Below are positions 60,477 to 64,000 of a stretch of DNA of 64,000 nt, one piece after another. The notes under the pieces were generated by a model. The model ran no database searches and was not told the DNA's origin. It saw only the letters and a list, made by a program, of their open reading frames with translations. The translations under genes and the position numbers were made by a program. The stretch's first letter is position 1; each line of letters starts with the position of its first letter. Origin of the DNA: Bacteroidaceae bacterium (GTDB lineage: Bacteria > Bacteroidota > Bacteroidia > Bacteroidales > Bacteroidaceae); the NCBI GenBank assembly GCA_017464815.1, contig JAFTYI010000038.1, positions 1-64,000 of the forward strand, read 5' to 3'.

Positions 60477-62612
60477 ATGAAAGGCGATGCACAACCATTA
60501 ATAAAGTTCTTTGATGGCTCAGACAAACGATTCATCATTCCTCTTTACCAGCGTAATTACGACTGGAAAGAAGAGAACTGTGAACAGTTGTTTCAAGACT
60601 TGATGAAACTCCATAATAGCGACCGTAGAAGTCACTTCTTTGGCAGCATTGTGTCAAGTATCCAATCTGGGACAGAAGACAGATTTATTATTGATGGCCA
60701 ACAACGAATTACAACTGTTTCTTTGTTGATGATTGCAATGGTGAATGCCAAGAAAGAAGGACAGATTGAAGCTACTGACGCTAAACTTGTAGAGAAAATC
60801 TTCAAGCGTTATTTAGTGGATGAATACCAAGAAGACGAACGTAAGGTGAAGCTTAAACCTATAAAGAAAGATATGCAGGCCTTTGATGCTTTGCTGTATA
60901 AACCCAAAGAACAATACATCAAAGAATCGAATGTCACTCGTAACTACGTCTTCTTCTATGATAAAATCACTCGTGCAGGATTAACAATCGATGAACTCTT
61001 TGAGACCATCAAGAAATTGGAAGTAATCAATATCCGTCTTGACGAAGATGATGACCCACAGTTGATATTCGAAAGTCTGAACTCAACTGGTCTTGATTTG
61101 AGTGAAGCAGACAAGATACGTAATTATCTATTAATGTCACTCGCACCAACAGAACAAGATGATTTGTACACTCGATATTGGAATCCTATAGAAGAGTTTA
61201 CAAAATATGATCCCTCTTCTTTTGTACGCGATTACCTGACCATGAAGCAAGGAAAGATAGGTCGTATCAATAAGATTTACTTTATTTTCAAAGAGTATGC
61301 CGAGGCTGCAAATATCGACAGAGCAACGCTTTTGGAAGAAATGCATCACTATGCCAAGATATACAGCCAAGTGGATAATGCCATGATAGGTACCGATAAA
61401 CTAAACAGAAAGCTGAACCAACTGCGCACGTTGGATTCTACTGTTGCTTATCCATTCTTTATGGCATTCTTTGACCATGCATCAAAAGTGGGATTAATAG
61501 AAAATGAGATTTATCGTGTACTTGATGTCATTGAAGCTTACTGGGCACGCAGAATCATCTGTAATCTCCCATCAAATGCGTTAAACAAGGTGTTCGCAAC
61601 ACTCCATAGAGATGTATTGAATCACGTCAGCAAAGCAGGCGAAGATGCTGTACCTTCGTATATTGAGGTGCTGACCTACGTCTTATTGAAGAAAGGACGT
61701 TCTTCAGTCTTCCCATCTGATGAAGAGGTGCGTGGTGACTTTAAAACTCGTCAGGTTTATAAGATGCCAGCTAATGCCCGTATGTTTATTCTGGAGCGTA
61801 TGGAGAATCAAGATAATAATGAACGGCACGATGTGGTAAAGGAGTTGACAGATAAGAATATAACCATAGAACACATTATGCCACAGACTCTGTCAGACAA
61901 GTGGAAAACGGCGTTGGGAAATGACTGGGAAAGAATTCATGAACAGTATCTTCACACAATGGCAAACCTCACCCTTACTGGTTATAATTCTCAATATAGC
62001 AATCTTACTTTTATTGAGAAAAGGGACATGGAGAAAGGTTTCAAGGATAGTGCCTTCCGTTTGAATAATTCTGTGAAATCGTGTGAGCAATGGACGGGAA
62101 AAGAACTAAAAGCACGTCAGGAAGAACTGTTAAATGTGTTCATGCGCCTTTGGCCAATGCCAACTACGACATTTGAACCCTTGAAACGTGAAGTAGAATC
62201 AGCATCGCTTGATGATGAAGACTATGAGTTTACTGGAAAAAAACTTCAGGCATATATACTTCATGGGGTCAGATATACTGTTAATACTTGGAAGGAAATG
62301 CTCATTCAAGTTTGTGGACACATTTTATTGGAAAAACGTTCAACTATTGAATGGTTATGCGCTAATGAGAATCATGGTTTTTCACAAACATCTGAATCTT
62401 GGAGAAAGGAATTAGCTCCTAATATGTATGTTTGGACAGACAACAGTACATATACTAAAATAAATATTCTTAGAGGAATGCTAAATGAATGCAATATTCC
62501 TCTGTCTGAGTTGTTTTTTGAGTTCAGAGCAGATGTAGTTGATGAAGATGAAGATGGAATGAGGAACATGAAAAATGGTATTGACTATATAGAATGTTAT
62601 GGAAAAGCGTAG
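60477..62612 (+). CDS. GmrSD-type DUF262/DUF1524 protein
   Basis: The 711-residue protein has the DUF262 ParB-like domain (IPLYQRNYDW and IIDGQQRITT at 71-80, then IFESLNSTGLDLSEADKIRN) and the DUF1524 HNH-type domain (ITIEHIMPQTLSDKWK, HTMANLTLTGYNSQYSN). GmrSD and BrxU proteins of this layout cut modified phage DNA in a nucleotide-dependent way (type IV restriction). A C-terminal region (about 600-711, YILHGVRYTVNTWKEMLIQV) is of DUF5655-like type. It follows the receiver gene by 188 bases and overlaps the rhuM-like gene by 14. Confidence 0.9.
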   Translation: MKGDAQPLIKFFDGSDKRFIIPLYQRNYDWKEENCEQLFQDLMKLHNSDRRSHFFGSIVSSIQSGTEDRFIIDGQQRITTVSLLMIAMVNAKKEGQIEATDAKLVEKIFKRYLVDEYQEDERKVKLKPIKKDMQAFDALLYKPKEQYIKESNVTRNYVFFYDKITRAGLTIDELFETIKKLEVINIRLDEDDDPQLIFESLNSTGLDLSEADKIRNYLLMSLAPTEQDDLYTRYWNPIEEFTKYDPSSFVRDYLTMKQGKIGRINKIYFIFKEYAEAANIDRATLLEEMHHYAKIYSQVDNAMIGTDKLNRKLNQLRTLDSTVAYPFFMAFFDHASKVGLIENEIYRVLDVIEAYWARRIICNLPSNALNKVFATLHRDVLNHVSKAGEDAVPSYIEVLTYVLLKKGRSSVFPSDEEVRGDFKTRQVYKMPANARMFILERMENQDNNERHDVVKELTDKNITIEHIMPQTLSDKWKTALGNDWERIHEQYLHTMANLTLTGYNSQYSNLTFIEKRDMEKGFKDSAFRLNNSVKSCEQWTGKELKARQEELLNVFMRLWPMPTTTFEPLKREVESASLDDEDYEFTGKKLQAYILHGVRYTVNTWKEMLIQVCGHILLEKRSTIEWLCANENHGFSQTSESWRKELAPNMYVWTDNSTYTKINILRGMLNECNIPLSELFFEFRADVVDEDEDGMRNMKNGIDYIECYGKA

Positions 62613-63633
62613 AGAAATAAGAAATAGCACAGCAGAGTTCCTAATCTTTCAAATTGAAGGGAAGGAACAAGGTGTTGAGGTCTATTACAAAGATAAAACT
62701 GTGTGGTGTACGCAGAAGGCAATGGGGATACTTTTCGATGTGAACATACCTGCAATAAGCAAGCACCTTAAAAACATTTATGAACAGGGAGAACTCACAG
62801 AAGAGCGAACTGTTTCCAAAATGGAAATAGTTCGAATGGAAGGTAATAGGCAGGTTAAACGAGAAACTGTGTTCTACAATCTCGATGCCGTTATCAGCGT
62901 CGGTTATCGTGTGAACAGCATTCGTGCAACTCAGTTCCGTCAATGGGCAACGAGCGTATTGCGAGAGTTCGCTATACGTGGTTATGTCTTGGATAAGAAG
63001 AGAATGGAGAATGGCTCGTTCCTTGGCGAAGATTATTTTGAGCATCTGTTGGCTGAGATACGGGAGATTCGACTATCGGAGCGTCGATTCTACCAGAAAC
63101 TGACAGACATCTATGCCACTGCCGTTGACTACAATCGGGATGCACCAACTACGCGAATGTTTTTCAAGATGATGCAAAACAAAATGCATTATGCCGTTCA
63201 CGGACGAACAGCGGCAGAGCTGGTTGTAGAACGAGCCGATGCGGAACAAGAGCACATGGGGTTGACTTCGTGGGAGAATGCGCCGGATGGTAAAATCGTA
63301 AAGACTGATGTGGTGATTGCCAAAAACTATCTGATAGAGGCTGAACTGGCCGATATGGGGCAGTTAGTGAATGGTGTGCTTGAATTGGCTGAAAGAATGG
63401 CAAAACGTCATATTCCTATGACCATGGAAGACTGGGCAAAGCGGATAGACACCATTTTGGTTGCTGGTGGAAACGAAGTTCTACAAACTGCAGGGCAAGT
63501 GACTGCCGAACAAGCAAAAGAACATGCCGAAACGGAGTTTGAAAAGTATCGTATCATACAAGACCGCCTGTTCCAAAGTGATTTCGACAGATATATGGAC
63601 GCTCTTCCTTTTGAAGAAGGGCCTAAAGAATAA
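62599..63633 (+). CDS. rhuM: RhuM family protein
   Basis: A 344-residue member of the RhuM (virulence_RhuM) family, first seen in a Salmonella pathogenicity island and common next to restriction loci. VWCTQKAMGILFDVNIPAIS and KHLKNIYEQGEL form a DNA-binding-like N-terminal part; YNLDAVISVGYRVNSIRATQ and FRQWATSVLREF are the family signature. The C-terminal half (RFYQKLTDIYATAVDY, RTAAELVVERADAEQEHMGL) is helical. Function unknown. Its start lies inside the end of the GmrSD gene, indicating translational coupling. It closes the island. Confidence 0.9.
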   Translation: MEKRREIRNSTAEFLIFQIEGKEQGVEVYYKDKTVWCTQKAMGILFDVNIPAISKHLKNIYEQGELTEERTVSKMEIVRMEGNRQVKRETVFYNLDAVISVGYRVNSIRATQFRQWATSVLREFAIRGYVLDKKRMENGSFLGEDYFEHLLAEIREIRLSERRFYQKLTDIYATAVDYNRDAPTTRMFFKMMQNKMHYAVHGRTAAELVVERADAEQEHMGLTSWENAPDGKIVKTDVVIAKNYLIEAELADMGQLVNGVLELAERMAKRHIPMTMEDWAKRIDTILVAGGNEVLQTAGQVTAEQAKEHAETEFEKYRIIQDRLFQSDFDRYMDALPFEEGPKE

Positions 63634-63641
63634 AATACATG

Positions 63642-63691
63642 ACCATTTGTCCATGATTACAAAAAAGATTTGTATGCTTCGGACAAATGGT
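63642..63691 (+). terminator. Inverted repeat after rhuM
   Basis: ACCATTTGTCC (63642-63652) is the reverse complement of GGACAAATGGT (63681-63691), with a 28-base loop. It begins 9 bases after the rhuM stop and may end the operon, though no T run follows. Confidence 0.5.
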
Positions 63692-63725
63692 TAGTATGCT
63701 TCAACTAATAAGTCCAGCACCTCAT

Positions 63726-63879
63726 CCAGTACTTCTTAGAAAATACTCCAGTACTTCCTATATAGTACTGCAGTACTCCCTAGGAAGTACTGGAGTATTC
63801 CTTAGGAAGGATTGCAGTACTTATCAGGGATGATTGCAATACTTCCAGTGAGGAAACGCAGTACTTCTTAAGGAAGGTT
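63726..63879. repeat. Seven-unit 22-base tandem array, AGTACTT type
   Basis: Seven units of 22 bases start at 63726, 63748, 63770, 63792, 63814, 63836 and 63858, most beginning (C/G)CAGTACTTC and ending in a dyad partner such as AGTACT or AATACT. The unit matches the array at 13217-13304, 50 kb away. Confidence 0.93.
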
Positions 63880-63904
63880 GGGGAATACCTTTGGAGTGGT
63901 GGGA

Positions 63905-64000
63905 TTATGGTTCCCAATTGATGCCCTCAACGTATTGGTCAAATTCCATTGCTTGGGTGATTCCGCTCCGTTTAAGGGCTTTTTTGATAATCTCTTGTTC
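63905..64000 (-). CDS. C-terminal end of an unknown gene
   Basis: On the minus strand an open frame enters from the right edge and ends at a TAA at 63907-63905. The visible 31 residues include KKALKRSGITQAMEFDQYVE and end INWEP. Too little is visible to assign a family. Confidence 0.5.
   Translation of the reverse strand, partial: EQEIIKKALKRSGITQAMEFDQYVEGINWEP

Noticed and set aside
63726-63879. Replication origin iterons
   Set aside because: No replication initiator gene is nearby and similar 22-base arrays with other sequences occur at many sites.

Overview
The window reads as chromosome of a gut-type Bacteroidales bacterium (Bacteroides/Prevotella group). The evidence is the TAnnTTTG promoter element placed 20-60 bases before most starts, a tmRNA whose tag reads GETNYALAA, families largely confined to this order (DUF3256, DUF4831, DUF6565, OMP_b-brl_3 barrels, GHL10), a class II ribonucleotide reductase and a rhamnogalacturonan-degradation cluster.

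Layout. 1-1.95 kb is the right end of an integrated element: a partial gene and a tyrosine recombinase that abut the 3' end of mnmE. 2-6.5 kb is core (mnmE, a conserved unknown, a small coiled-coil gene, zapA, rny). 6.5-10.2 kb is accessory: a long non-coding repeat, then a DpnII-like restriction-modification locus whose first methylase is truncated. ssrA (tmRNA) follows. 10.8-32.1 kb is mostly core and envelope genes: DUF3256, GHL10, fba, a lipoprotein, pgeF-obgE-adk, bifunctional nnr, DUF4831, a large outer-membrane barrel, aroB and a three-gene RND efflux operon. 32.3-35.3 kb holds a DUF4143 ATPase, a small barrel protein and a second, inverted copy of the long repeat. Next come nrdJ, a PARIS-like pair (SMC-type ATPase plus DUF4435/TOPRIM) and rplS. 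41.3-50.1 kb is a rhamnogalacturonan-I cluster (rhaM, two GH105-type hydrolases, a PL11 lyase and a PL26-like lyase). 50.8-63.6 kb is an AT-rich defence island.

The island starts with YhcG/DUF1016 nucleases and a Fic protein set between repeated promoter and XRE-regulator sequences. Its centre is a set I cannot match to a named system: a WYL regulator, then a protein joining a degenerate HsdM-like methylase, an HsdS-like recognition domain and a C-terminal histidine kinase, overlapped by 4 bases with a receiver-domain protein carrying a HEPN-like motif. GmrSD-type and RhuM genes follow. A two-component relay that senses through restriction-modification parts is my main candidate for an undescribed system.

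A second unusual theme is structural. At least seven non-coding intervals carry short tandem arrays whose units differ in sequence but keep a period of 22 bases (23 in one). Long perfect inverted repeats of the cacggatt family sit between convergent genes. All positions and motifs were read by eye; family names rest on recognised motifs, not on searches.
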